The notes: a model not told the origin generated them from the letters alone. Shown: positions 1 through 12,128, counted from the stretch's first letter. The stretch is DNA of 64,000 nucleotides from Tethya wilhelma (GCA_964030475.1 CAXIPT010000001.1:21294868-21358867), one strand, 5' to 3'. Numbers and translations: made by a program.

Positions 1-1255
<1,255 letters not shown>

Positions 1256-2105
1256 CATATTGTTTCTTCATGATGAATCTTGATTATTGCCAGTGTGTGA
1301 TTAGTTTCACTTCCCTTCTTCTATCTCTCATTTGTGTGCACCTTTCTTATGCATAATTGAATGAGCCCATTTCCGATTTAGGACAAACAAGATTACCTTG
1401 TACTGCACTGACCTATAGGTTACTTGCATGGCATATATATATATGGGTCATTGCATATATAGCTCATCATCCCGCGTAAGTTTGGTGAGTTTGCACTGCG
1501 CATGCACACTTGGTATAAGTTACACCTAAACACAGACTTGCTGGATAAGTAGGTATTGTTATCGTGCCCACTTGGGTTCTCAGTCTCGATTAAACTTTGA
1601 ACTTAATTTGAAGTGGTGCTAAGCGAGGTGAAGTGCATTCTATATTATAGCATGGTCATATGTTTTAAGGGTCTTGTATACTTGTGTACTCTTTTATTTT
1701 CCTTTTCTTCTTTCTTTGTGTATCACCCTCACTCATTGTGTAATGTTCCATGGCAGTTTTTTGAGGTCCTATTGTTAGCTGTAGGTCTGGAATACATTTC
1801 AGTCTGTAGTAGGAACTAGTGGTTCCTTATTTACTGTACTATCTTGATACCTCACTCATAATTGTCAGAAGTTAGTCAGGGTCAGTTGCTATAATGAACC
1901 TTTGAACCTTAACCTTTGAAAGTGCATGCAGTGCACCGCCCCTTTAATTATAGACTGCTCAGCTGATCATCCCAAGGATCATCCTGCGGCCTCGATCCCA
2001 CACTGCCTGCCATAGCCTAGACAAGCACTGACGTGTGTAGCTGATGAATTCGGTAGAGGATCATGATTGCTTTGAGGAGCCTCCAGGTGTTGTGCATCCG
2101 GAGCC
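1256..2105. other. No gene recognised
   Basis: AT-rich spacer after the ABCC fragment. Short open frames occur on both strands (for example 1613-1819) but show no domain and no splice structure. A short TATATA run lies near 1433-1445. Confidence 0.5.
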
Positions 2106-2209
2106 AATACATCATATTCCAAAGAACCCCAGATCTCAAGGAAAGGCCAAATACAACATTTTATCAAGGCTACTGTTTCTGTAAGTGTAAGTTCCATGAT
2201 TTTAGTACN
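2106..2209 (-). repeat. Spacer repeat shared with 27616-27713
   Basis: About 100 bp reading as the reverse complement of 27616-27713, from CATCATATTCC to the GTAC at the N base (2209). In both places it neighbours an ABCC gene: downstream of the fragment at 1-1255, and upstream of the complete gene that starts at 27565. It can be translated, but nothing shows that it is coding. Confidence 0.7.
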
Positions 2210-2889
2210 ACAAGAGTAAGCAAAATGACAAGAAAATCACCATCATAATAATTACAAGGAGTGGGGCTCGCTTCGCTCGCCCACTCCTTGTTTGTGTATG
2301 TTTATAGGATCAGTTACTATAACTCAAACAATAGTAGCTAAGATAAAATTGATGAGCAAAGCTATTCATTGCATATACCGGAATAATAATAATTCTTCTA
2401 TGGTCAGTTGGCTTAGAACAACCTTTGCAGTTGAAGCAACACACAACAATCACATCAATACTGGCATAAGCAATTGGAAGGCTCAAAGGGAATCAATGCT
2501 GCATGTATGCACTGCTTAGTCAGTGCTATGGTGCTACTTTGCTTTGGCCAGCGCAGCTCAGCTTCACTACGTGACGTCACAAACGACCCTTTTCCGACTT
2601 CCGCCATTTTTGTAATCAGCTGGCAAAGAAACTGGCTACGTGTACAGCGACAGAGAAGCAGACTCCTAGAAGCGAAAGTTCTCCCCTCGCTACGCTTCTT
2701 TTGTGAAAGATTGGCTTCTCTATCACGCTTCTTCGTCGGATACATACGCCGCTGGTAGTGGCCTTGTCAGCGATCTCAAAAAAAGTTAGCCTTTCACAGT
2801 CCAAAGAAAAAGTAGCGTTTTGGCTCGAGGTCGCATCACTTCCGGTGACCCTCCGTTACACACACACACACACACGGACAAAACTTTGC
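2210..2889. other. Non-coding stretch with a hairpin at 2256-2294
   Basis: A near-perfect palindrome built on ACAAGGAGTGGG...CCCACTCCTTGT encloses a GCTCGCTTCGCTCGC loop. A related GGGGCTCGCTCCGGCTCGCCCC motif is at 52182-52202. The rest has overlapping open frames on both strands (2455-2745, 2474-2758) with no recognisable domain. A short CA run lies at 2859-2875. Confidence 0.5.
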
Positions 2890-3780
2890 TTATAATTCCC
2901 AGTACGGTAGTACTGGGTACACAGGAATGGCACGGATGGCCCATTAGCGCAATACAAATATTCACGCAAATAACTCTGCAAAAACTGAGCGCCTAGCACT
3001 AAAAGGCTTCTAAAGCTACTATTTAGCTCTTTGAAGTTTCTCTTTCTAATGAGCCCAAAAACATGGCCTAAAAACATCGCTAAAGTAACAAACACAAACA
3101 TGCCCAACCTCCAATTTTCTCCATCTTCTTCTTATTCTTCTTCTTCTTTTTCTATCTTGGCTCAACTTTTCTCAGAGACTATTCACTTTTAGAAGCTCAT
3201 TCTTGAACGAACGAACTTGGTTTCTTCCGGTACAGTCGCTTTTGCCATCGGTTTTTAGCGACTCTCATTGAGTAGCTAGATACAAGGTGAAAAGCGCCTC
3301 CTCCATATGACCGCCATTAATTTCTACACTCATGCATAATTCATTAGCTTCTAGAAAATTCGAATTGACGACCCTTTCCACACACAAAGTGTGCGTTATT
3401 TAGAATTAAATGCACTGAAGTTGCCTGGAACTATTTTATGATACCTGGTTGCTCCAGATAAATCAGGACTTTGATTATCATAACATATAGAAAGACAAGT
3501 AAATCTTATGATACAGCTCCTGCCTCCAAATGACTGAGATGTGTGTTTCACTTCAGTATTAAAGCATAGATATTATAAACTACGTTAAAGTGTGTAAGAA
3601 ATTCTTCCTGTGGGCAAAATGAGGGACTCAATAAGGAGATTGTTAAATGCAGCCCATACAGGAAGAATTCTGCACAATTTAACTAGCCATTCCATCTTGT
3701 TTGCGTTCTTTTTACGATTTAGCCATTCCTGTGTCTCATTACATTTCCAATGTTTTTTTTACTTGTCTAAAATTAGAGGC
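2890..3780 (+). repeat. Interspersed repeat, family B copy 1
   Basis: Two long blocks match 52620-53260 in the same order and orientation. One starts with TTCCCAGTAC...GGGTACACAGGAATGGCACGG and runs through the AACTCTGCAAAAACTGAGC segment. The other begins at the AGGGACTCAATA segment (3623) and runs through CATTCCATCTTGTTTGC to the T-run near 3760. No coding potential is evident; it is probably a non-autonomous element. Confidence 0.7.
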
Positions 3781-4202
3781 CTTGCAATATGGTCTAATCT
3801 AACTAGCTCGTCTTCTGAATCAGTCATTGTATGTTTTTTCTTTACTTGTGTAGTAGGGATAAAATAATCATCACTATTACTCATCATTGGGGACACTAAC
3901 TATTTTTGCATGAGCTTTGGTTGTAGCACATTTACATGTACTTTTGCAACTACATGTGACACTGTTTGTATCATTTGGCTTATATCTTGGTTTGGCTTAT
4001 TCACAATTTCTGGTGTGGTGTTATCAGAACTGTTAGCACCCTGGTTTTCAGTTTTTTTAGTGAACCATCCTGAGAATGAATGGGTTTATTTTGTTCTTTA
4101 TGCTTTTGGGAAACAAAAATACTTACCTCCACATTGTTGCCTATAATCCAGGATGTAACTATTAATCTTAGTTCTATGTTGTACACTGATGTTTGCGATA
4201 TT
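3781..4202. other. No gene recognised
   Basis: AT-rich spacer between a family-B repeat and the left end of the DIRS-like element. The open frame at 3910-4146 is hydrophobic but low-complexity and has no family hallmark. Confidence 0.4.
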
Positions 4203-4251
4203 AATTTCAGATTCCTCAAGGATTGAGAAGCAATCTGATGAGGAGGATGAA

Positions 4252-4450
4252 TTGTATGAGGTGTAGGATACACGGAGACAACATAGTTAGTTTACTACAC
4301 GGTATACCTCATAAATCCCTGCAAGATCAGCAAGTTCAAAGTTCACATTACATCATACTTAACCTATAAATAGTCCGACTGCGCATGCCCTAACCGCCTT
4401 TTAAGCGAGAGAATAGAGATAGCAACATCCACTGCTAACCTAACTTTTCC
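4252..4450 (+). repeat. Left inverted terminal repeat of the DIRS-like element
   Basis: From the ACACGGAGACAACATAG segment through TTAACCTATAAATAGTCCG to GAGAATAG, this matches the reverse complement of 10190-10345 with few differences. The outermost bases (4203-4290) are unique to this end and recur inverted at 4752-4840. Confidence 0.75.
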
Positions 4451-4751
4451 ATACTGATAATTATTATGGTTATAGTAACATAATATAAACACTGTGATGA
4501 CATTTAGTGTACTTCACAGCCTGTATAATAGTATGGCTACTAGACAGCTAAGTAAGAATAACTGTTAAGGCTGCCACTACAACAAGCAATTGTGGTTGTA
4601 CATCAATAAACCCAAAACATTCTTATGGTAAAAGAATGAACAGAGATTTTCTACCAGATATCCTGTACCGAGAACTGTGGACCCTAGGAGTACACAAGAA
4701 AGTCATAAAGTTATACTGGCACAGGGAGGGTGATTTTATGGGGGGGGAACT

Positions 4752-4900
4752 AACTATGTTGTCTCCGTGTATCCTACACCTCCTCATACAATTTATCCTC
4801 CTCATCAGATTGCTTCTCAATCCTTGAGGAATCTGAAATTGTACTTCGGAGGCTCCGGATACACTCCAACAATATAGTTAGTTTACTACATGGTACGCTT
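4752..4900. repeat. Internal complementary region (circle-junction copy)
   Basis: Left half (4752-4840) is the reverse complement of the element's left outer end (4203-4290). Right half (4837-4900) is the reverse complement of its right outer end (about 10320-10382). The two meet at AAATTGTAC. A joined copy of both outer ends is the defining internal complementary region of DIRS elements. It lies next to the left terminal repeat, the 3' side of the minus-strand genes, where it is expected. Confidence 0.75.
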
Positions 4901-5053
4901 AAAGCTCCCAAGATCACTTGGATGGCTCATTCTCAGACACACCATTTATATATATATATATATATATATTTATTTTTTTTTGTTTGTTTATAATAATTTA
5001 GCATTATGCAATTAAGGATGACACAAATAGCTTTAGCTAATACAAGTGTGACC

Positions 5054-5600
5054 CTACATATAACCATTCTTGCCAAACTGTACTGAATTCACCGGACCTG
5101 GTCTGTGGTATAATCTGCAAAGTGTATGAGGATGTGCTCCAATTTGCAGCTTTGCGACTGTTTCCAGTTGCGACTCTTGCAGCTCCGACTCTGAGGTAGA
5201 TGCTGCACCTCTAGTCGAGTGAGCAGACCAGGAATCTGTGTTCACATCTGCCAGATTCTTGGTAATTATTCTTTAGTCTACAACCTAGCTTTAACCAGCT
5301 TGTGAGACTGGGATGAAAGGTGATCCCTCCCCATGGGAAAAACGCCAAACTTTCTAGAAAGTTCCTCATAGAACTTTAAATTTTGCACTCCACAAGTTCT
5401 ATAGGGTCTTGTGGGAAAACAGTGTGAAAAAGACCTCGATATGTGGGCCTAATCTCCTAGATTTGGTCAGTCCAGGAATAATGCATTCATACACCCCAGT
5501 TTCTAGGAAAGTGCAATATCTCAAGTCAATTATTTTAAGAGCCATAAGGTCTGAGCCTCTGTCAGCATTTGTCCATGCTATAAGCATACCTCTTTTGTGA
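5054..5600 (-). pseudogene. Tyrosine recombinase remnant (DIRS-type)
   Basis: Two frames on the minus strand carry the tyrosine-recombinase hallmarks in order. The first (5587-5399) has LIAWTNADRGSDLMAL, containing the first catalytic Arg. The second (5245-5054) has AHSTRGAAS, the H-x-x-R motif, followed by LCRLYHRP with the candidate nucleophilic Tyr. The region between them (5400-5250) is frameshifted, though a decayed linker can still be read. It would cut and rejoin the circular DNA intermediate during integration. Non-functional here because the frame is broken. Confidence 0.75.
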
Positions 5601-6027
5601 GAGAGCCGCTGAAAAAAGGATAACTGTTGTTTATAACCTTAAATATGGGGCAGCTTTTTCATAACAGAGAGAACATCCCCGGTCGTACAGTATTTGGGAG
5701 TCGGTGGGTGACTGCTGAATACCCTTCAAGAGTGAGACACTAAGGGTTGCCATCTGACTTAAGAGCCATTGACTTTTCCATGGTTACTGGGAATCGCTGA
5801 ATGTATCATACTGATGTTTCCTATTGACATGTTGGAAATTCTAGTACAGGTCCTAGCGGAGCTGAAGTTGGGTCTATGTCCCCTTCCGAAAACCCCAGCC
5901 AAGCCACTGTCTCCCATCCCTGAGGTAAGGAGTTATTGAGTACTGCATGGGATAGCTCCTTCAGAAAAACCTCTAGAGCTGCAAAGTCAGCAGACACCGG
6001 CCATGCCGCCAGTGTTAAAATTATATA

Positions 6028-7046
6028 TACAAGTAGTAAAAATTTCAAAAAAAATAAGCAGTGTAGGAATGGGCAGTGCATTAAAAAGTATTGGAACAAG
6101 GAATGTTCCCAATTTCGGCACATGACTACTTCATTTTCATTTTTATCCTTCATGCATAGCTATTATTGTCGTAAATGGTTCAAAGAATGATCTGTACTTG
6201 AATAGCTTATCAGTATCACATTTTATCACATTAATGGTTCAAATTCCTGCCAATCTTATCACTTGGCTAAAAAGTGGAATAAAGTATAGCGTGCAGGATT
6301 AGATTAATACTATCCAAGACTTGGGCACCAAAAATGAAGTAGTCATGTGCCGAAATTGGGAACATTCCTTGTTCCAATACTTTTTAATGCACTGCCCATT
6401 CCTACACTGCTTATTTTTTTTGAAATTTTTACTACTTGTTCATTCACTTTTTTCAACACTACAGTGAAGAGACTATCAGAGACTGGTTAGTCCCTATAAA
6501 AAGCTTGAGTTATCTGAGAAGCAGCTACATTGGCTGCTCTAGAGCAGCTTGTGCGCATGCGCGTTTAATGCCACGTGAATGACCTTTGAACTCTACCTAC
6601 AGGAAGATGGCTACATTGAAGTACATGAATTTATACTCTAAGTTTCAAAGCTTTCTAGTTTTTGTTTAGGCTTATTTGTGATGAAAACGAGTATCAAGGA
6701 ATGTAGTACCTATGAAAAAGAGTTACTTTGTGCTGTCAAAGTTGGCTCAACACTTTCTGGTTCTCTGGAAATGCTTTTCAAGTAAGTCAGTTAGGAAGTA
6801 CGTAAGTTAGATGAACAAAAATGGCACTATTGTGGCTTCCCACTAGCTCTCTCTACGAGTGCTGAGGAAAGGTTCTGTGAGTTTTAGGCCTTGCATACAA
6901 TTGGTAATCTGTCAGTTAGAGACTGTGAGCAAATTTGAAGACTCAATTTTGTTTTGTTAGATTTTTATGATCATAAACATTTTGTATTGTGCCTATGGGA
7001 CATTCGGCCCATTCCTACTATACGTACTACCGTACGTATGATATTT
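6028..7046 (-). mobile_element. Family-A repeat inserted in the DIRS-like element
   Basis: About 1 kb, matched over its length by 46957-47917 in the orientation opposite to this copy, and partly by 34190-34735. One end carries a 110-bp inverted repeat (6035-6145 against 6333-6440) around a roughly 190-bp loop. The other end is marked by CCCATTCCTAC followed by palindromic TACGTACTACCGTACGTA. The middle holds a GCGCATGCGC-type motif and AAGTCAGTTAGGAAGTA. No protein is encoded; it is probably a non-autonomous DNA transposon. It separates the recombinase from the RT of the host element. Confidence 0.7.
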
Positions 7047-7439
7047 ATATTATAGGTGCTCCTCCAAGACTGAGATGTTCCTTCTGGACTCTCTATGCTA
7101 TCCAGAGTCTGAGGGAGGAGAATCAGGACTCTTATGATGCTCTTCCAACCTCCAGAGAAACCACACTTGGTTTGGCCATCTTGAAGCTACCATATTAACC
7201 CCTGAGATTTGATCTTCCATAAGTTTCCTCAAACATTGAGGGTCTGGATCATTGGTTTCCGACGCTCGAAAAAAAATGGGAAACGATGTTTCACGCAGCT
7301 GGAGAAAGACGTCTTGATTGAGTTTTCAGTCACTGTTATCCATTGTGTCATGGTTCCCCATCTGTTTGAATGTTCTCCTTCTCTAGCAGGTGTTCCATTC
7401 TATGCACCAGGTTTCGATCTCAACTGCGTAATTGGAGAG

Positions 7440-8640
7440 GGCTATACCTCCCTCCCCTGTTTGCTGTGACATTGTCCAAGCATAGTAGAACTGAGACACT
7501 CTCCCTCTTGGTAACAAATGACTTGTTTGATACCAAGGCTGCCCAGAGCTCCAAATATTTTATTTGTTCTGTCCTAGCTGGCAAGAGGCACTCCAATTAA
7601 CCCTTCGATGTCTATCCAGATCTAATGTGCTATCCCAAGAAGATCTCTGTAGGGGGCGACCATTGTGACGACTCACCTCCTCCGACCAACATCTTAGGTC
7701 TGACTCCATGTCTGAGCTGATTTTGCCTATAAAACTATATAGGACCTATCCTTCCTGAATGACTTCGCCTTGCCAACTTCTGGTATAAGAGGGGTGCCGG
7801 ATTGTAGGGTATGGCGTAACCATTGACTCCACAAGGTGAGGTATCTCCTGACCCTTGCTTTCGTGATCTGGACATAGCTTTCCGGACCTTCTGTGAAAGG
7901 AGTGATGTTGTCGTGCTCATTGAATCCGGGCGAAAACCCCGAAACTCCAATGTTTGAGTTGGTTGGGTCATAACACTCTTTTTCAGGCTGATGATGAATC
8001 ACAGAGCAAGGGGAAGTTTCATTACTGTAACGAGGTATCGTTTCACTTGACTTGGCCACATGTCATCTAGGTGAGGCCTGACCTGATTCCTAGGCTTAGC
8101 CATTACAGGATTTGTGAAGATATAATCCCAAGCAGTAGTGACTTGAATTGCATTGTCTGACCTCTCCAATGGAATCTTTGGAGCTTCCGATGTGTGGTAT
8201 TGATTGGGACAGACCAATCTCTATGCACCCTTAAGATCTAGATCCACCCTGTCGTCTCCTGCTTGGATCAGACCCTTCACCGGCTCCATCTTGTAGGCTC
8301 CAACGAAATTTGTTGAGGTCTTTCAATTGCAAGTTGTCTCCATGATCCCTCTGAATCTGGCACCAAAAACCTGGGGTTTTGATGTGCCCTTTGCATGGAG
8401 GGTTCCATAACCTTTTCCTCTATGAGGCTTTCTATTTCTCTGGCAAGTGCTTGTGTTGTCTCGTTCCCACCAGCAACTCTCCTGGCAAGCTTCTTTGCTG
8501 AGGAGAGCTGGCCTGTAATCTTACATTTATCGTATCCAAAAACCCATGCATTGGTCATCTGTGCTTTTCCTCCAATTGGCCGAGAAGTGTGCCAAGTGGT
8601 CTCCAATCATATATTATCTATGCTCCAATGGTTAGTAGGT
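7440..8640 (-). pseudogene. Reverse transcriptase / RNase H remnant (DIRS-type)
   Basis: Minus-strand fragments. The frame at 8606-8277 has the RT entry region ESLIEEKVMEPS followed by NPRFLVPDSEGSWRQL. A further frame (7971-7735) has LEFRGFRPDSMSTT and SLLSQKVRKA, as in the RT-to-RNase H connection. Near 7580-7440 the frame reads YLELWAAL and LLCLDNVTAN, like the RNase H core of DIRS elements. Several stops and shifts break it. The family call rests on motif resemblance plus the recombinase and terminal structure; a Gypsy origin would not give that structure. Confidence 0.65.
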
Positions 8641-9296
8641 GTTATACCTTACGGAGTCCATATCCATATCTATGTTAAGAGCAGATCTGATGGAAGAACC
8701 ATCAAGAGGTTTAGGCTTGACGTGTCCATGTCCCTTCTTTGAGACTACTGGTTGTATGGGAAACCAGCTTCTGGCCTGCCTGTTACCGTATCATGGACTA
8801 GTCTGGCGTAGCCAGCCCATTACACGCACGTGGCTACGCCGGACACGGCCTTGGACATTATCTATGGTCTTTTCAACCTTGGTTGCGAGGGATGTCCGGA
8901 AAAAAACCTTCCCTAAATCATGTTTGTGGCTGCGGAGAACTCTCCACTTGCCCCATGCCTGACTTAACTATCTTCTCCTCGATCTTAGCTCATCTTGTCT
9001 GAGAAACGGGCTCAGATGTATTAAAAATCATAATTCTATTTTTGTTAGATCTGATTCTGAATCCTGTTCCGTGTGAAGCCGTTTCCTGTGAAATTGGCAT
9101 CAGGTTCTTCTTTGGCTTGGAGCCAATAGCTGAAACAGAGATCCCTAGAAGTACCTATAAAATTTAATGTACTTCAGAGTCCTATCGTTAGGGGCTGTAA
9201 ATGTCCCTGAGTCTCTTGGAGTTGACAGAGGGACCTGGATGTTGGTGAACTGACACCAACACATTTGGCAGTCAGGTTAGTCCTGGCTAAACCCTA

Positions 9297-9967
9297 GAGC
9301 TTGATTGGTTGTAGCTATCTGTAGCTGACAACCTTTTCTGTTTACTGGGTGGGTCAGTCTTCTTAAGACTGTCGACCCTTTCCAGTTTTCTTGGACCCGC
9401 CGAGGCAGTCAGTCCTCGGACACTAATGAGCCTGCCACAGGGCCCTAGGGGGCCGTAAGCTCTGACTGGTTTCTACTAGAGCTTGCTTGGTTGTAGCTAT
9501 CTGTAGCTGACAACCTTTTCTGTTTACCTGGTGGCCGTGGGTCAGTCTTATTAAGACTGTCGACCCTTTCCAGTTTTCTTGGACCCAGGAAGTCAGTCCT
9601 AGTAGAGCTTGATTGGTTGTAGCTATCTCTAGCTTGCAACTATTTCTGTTTAACGTTTACTGGGTGGGTCCGTCTTGTGAGACCGTCGACCCTTTCCAGT
9701 TTTCTTGGGCCCGCCTGAAGAGGCTGGCGGCCCTCGGTCACCAATGAGCCTGCCACAGGGGGCTGCCAGCTCTGACCGATTTCTACTAGAGCTTGATTGG
9801 TTGTAGCTATCTCTAGCTTGCAACCATTTCTGTTTACTGGGTGGGTCCGTCTTGTGAGACCGTCGACCCTTTCCAGTTTTCTTGGGCCCGCCTGAAGAGG
9901 CTGGCGGCCCTCGGTCACCAATGAGCCTGCCACAGGGGGCTGTCAGCTCTGACCGATTTCTACTAGA
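9297..9967 (-). repeat. Tandem array of a roughly 180-bp unit
   Basis: Four units start near 9298, 9477 (shortened to about 127 bp), 9604 and 9788, each beginning GAGCTTGNTTGGTTGTAGC. The last two are almost identical. The minus strand stays open across the units, so each encodes about 60 residues with a PRKLERVDGLTRRTHPVN core. The array lies 5' of the RT on the element's coding strand, where a gag-like ORF would be. Confidence 0.75.
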
Positions 9968-10189
9968 GCTTTCGTCGTGTTCCTCATTCCTACTGTTCTC
10001 ATCTTCCGAGGCTCGGTCTGACGCGGTGGAGTTCTTGTCCCCGAGTTGAGAGAGCTGGCCAGGTACCCGGCCTTCCTTGTAACTGGAGAGTGACTTGAGC
10101 TTCTCTACGATGTTTTGTCACTCATACCACACCGTTCAGTGAGGGACTCAGCTTAGCTTGTCGCCTTGTCCCTCAATACGAGGAACGCA

Positions 10190-10385
10190 AAAATTTTTTC
10201 ACTTTCTCTATTCTCGAGCAGGGAAAAAAGGTGGTTAGGGCATGCGCAGTCGGACTATTTATAGGTTAAGTATGATGTAATGTGAACTTTGAACTTGCTG
10301 ATCTTGCAGGGATTTATGAGGTATACCATGTAGTAAACTAACTATGTTGTTGGAGTGTATCCGGAGCCTCCGAAGTACAATTTAT
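10190..10385 (+). repeat. Right inverted terminal repeat of the DIRS-like element
   Basis: Reverse complement of the left terminal repeat. It starts near TCTATTCTCGAGC and ends with CCGGAGCCTCCGAAGTACAATTT. Its outer 60 bp recur inverted at 4839-4900. It ends only about 95 bp upstream of the first sulfatase ATG. Confidence 0.75.
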
Positions 10386-10409
10386 TATTAGCAAACTAGT
10401 AGATGTCCA

Positions 10410-10478
10410 TAGGTAAAGATCGTTGTGGAATCTGATCATTGATAAAATCCAAAGGACAAAGTTCACCCAACCAGCAAT
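10410..10478 (+). promoter_or_regulatory. Conserved 5' leader/promoter of sulfatase copy 1
   Basis: TAGGTAAAGATCGTT...TGATCATTGA and GACAAAGTTCAC lie immediately before the ATG and recur before sulfatase copy 2 (12341-12423). The match shows that the duplication included sequence upstream of the start codon. No TATA box or other named site is recognised. Confidence 0.4.
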
Positions 10479-12128
10479 ATGGCCCCAACTGTTATTGTGC
10501 TTCAGCTACTTCAAGTTGTCTTGATCATTTCCTTGACTATCTCAGAGCAGACTGGAAAGGCCGAGAAACCACACATCTTTGTTCTTCTTGTGGATGACTG
10601 GGGATGGGGAAATGTTGGATACCATCATACACCTAGTGATCCATCCTTAGCCACGTACCCAGGGTACGAGGCTAGTCAATCCTGTACAGCTGTTGCATGT
10701 GGATACTCTGTCAATGCCTCAAGAAATATGGATGAAGTTCTCACACCTAACTTGGATTCACTGCTCCGTGAAGGACTAGAGTTGGATCAACACTATGCCT
10801 ACAAGTATTGTACCCCCTCTCGGTCCTCATTCCTGACTGGTAGGCTACCGATTCATGTGAACGATCAACTCCTCTCTCTAGACTATTACAATCCTGCTGA
10901 CAATGTATCGGGATTCCAAGGCATACCGCGTAACATGACCGGTATAGCTGAGAAGATGCGAGAGGGTGGATATGTTACACACTTTGTCGGGAAGTGGGAT
11001 GCTGGAATGGCTACATTTGAGCACACCCCAAAGGGACGAGGCTTTGACACATCACTAGGCTACTTTGGTCATGAGAATGACTACTATACTGAAGTTTACC
11101 AAGAATGCTACACATTTAATACTATCGTTGATTTATGGGACACAGATGGACCAGCCTATGGTCTCGACGGTACTGGCCCACATGGTGGTTACGAAGAAGG
11201 ACTCTTTGAGCAACGTGTGCTAAACATCATCGAAAATCACAACACAGCCATCCCACTCTTTCTCTACTATGGAGCCCACCTAGTCCACACCCCTCTGCAC
11301 GTACCAGAAGAGTATCTTGAGCGATTCAATTTTGTGTCAAACAACGATCGTAGACGTTTCCTTGCTATGGTCTTCTACCTGGATGAAATGGTTGGACGGA
11401 TTGTCGATGCTCTCAAGACGAAAAACATGTGGAAAGATCTTTTGTTTGTTGTCATGAGTGACAATGGTGGAGCTGTCTATCTCGGAGGAGGGGCCAACAA
11501 TCACCCTCTCAGAGGGGGAAAAGGGAGCGACTGGCAGGGTGGGGTTCGTGTCAACGCTTTCGTGGCCGGGGGTTATCTTCCTGAAAAGATGAGAGGTGAA
11601 AAAATTGAGGGATACGTCCACATTGCAGACTGGTATGCAACATTTTGCTCTCTAGCCGGTGTTGATCCAACTGACGTTAAAGCCGAGAAGGCTAACCTCC
11701 CTCCCATTGATAGCCTCGATATGTGGCCACTCATTTCAGGAGAAGAGTCAGACTCACCTCGAACAGATGTTCCTATCAGCTACGACACTCTTATCAGTGG
11801 AGATTATAAGATCTTGACGGGAGATGTGGAGTATGCAACCTGGACTGGTCAGATTTACCCCAACAGTAGTCTACCGCATGGAGGAATCAGTGAAGTAGCA
11901 CATTGTGGAGATCGCGGGTGTCTATACAACATAATGGCTGACCCAACAGAACATGTTAATTTGGCCGAAAGTGACCCAGATCTTTTGAGTGAGATGTTGG
12001 AGAAATTGCACAATTATCAGGCTACATATTTCAACCCCGACCGTGGATCATCATGGCCTGGTGCTTGTGAGTATGCTGTGAAGAAGTATGGTGGCTACTG
12101 GGGACCGTTTCTCTTCATAGATCCATGA
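10479..12128 (+). CDS. Secreted arylsulfatase (ARSB-like), copy 1
   Basis: Intronless, 549 aa. Hydrolyses sulfate esters, by family most like the arylsulfatase B/I/J group that acts on sulfated glycans; the substrate is not known. A hydrophobic signal peptide (residues 1-23) predicts secretion or lysosomal routing. Metal-binding VDDWGWG is at 38-44. The sulfatase signature CTPSRSSFLTG is at 111-121, with Cys111 the residue converted to formylglycine. GKWDAGMATFEHTPKGRGFD and the second metal site SDNGG follow. Length is typical of the family. Compared with copy 2 it has about 29 extra residues at 54-85, with two Cys, between the first metal site and the catalytic Cys. The ATG follows a leader conserved in copy 2. 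First of three tandem copies. Confidence 0.93.
   Translation: MAPTVIVLQLLQVVLIISLTISEQTGKAEKPHIFVLLVDDWGWGNVGYHHTPSDPSLATYPGYEASQSCTAVACGYSVNASRNMDEVLTPNLDSLLREGLELDQHYAYKYCTPSRSSFLTGRLPIHVNDQLLSLDYYNPADNVSGFQGIPRNMTGIAEKMREGGYVTHFVGKWDAGMATFEHTPKGRGFDTSLGYFGHENDYYTEVYQECYTFNTIVDLWDTDGPAYGLDGTGPHGGYEEGLFEQRVLNIIENHNTAIPLFLYYGAHLVHTPLHVPEEYLERFNFVSNNDRRRFLAMVFYLDEMVGRIVDALKTKNMWKDLLFVVMSDNGGAVYLGGGANNHPLRGGKGSDWQGGVRVNAFVAGGYLPEKMRGEKIEGYVHIADWYATFCSLAGVDPTDVKAEKANLPPIDSLDMWPLISGEESDSPRTDVPISYDTLISGDYKILTGDVEYATWTGQIYPNSSLPHGGISEVAHCGDRGCLYNIMADPTEHVNLAESDPDLLSEMLEKLHNYQATYFNPDRGSSWPGACEYAVKKYGGYWGPFLFIDP

Larger units (their letters stand above)
4203..10385 (-). mobile_element. DIRS-like tyrosine-recombinase retrotransposon, decayed
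   Basis: About 6.2 kb with the full layout of a DIRS element, read on the minus strand. The right terminal repeat (10190-10385) and left terminal repeat (about 4252-4450) are inverted copies of each other. An internal complementary region lies at 4752-4900. Between them are remnants of reverse transcriptase/RNase H (about 8640-7440) followed by a tyrosine recombinase (5600-5054), in the order expected for DIRS. Every reading frame is broken by stops and shifts, so it is inactive. A separate repeat is inserted at about 6028-7046. No target-site duplication is seen. The outer ends share AATTT, as expected for integration by recombinase from a circle. Confidence 0.8.

Noticed and set aside
2455..2758. 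Two overlapping 94-96 aa frames on opposite strands
   Set aside because: No homology, no splice context, and next to interspersed repeats; treated as chance.
4203..4840. Stand-alone 640-bp MITE with 88-bp inverted ends
   Set aside because: The second inverted copy is joined to the complement of the right end of the larger element, so it is better explained as the left terminus plus the internal complementary region of the DIRS-like element.
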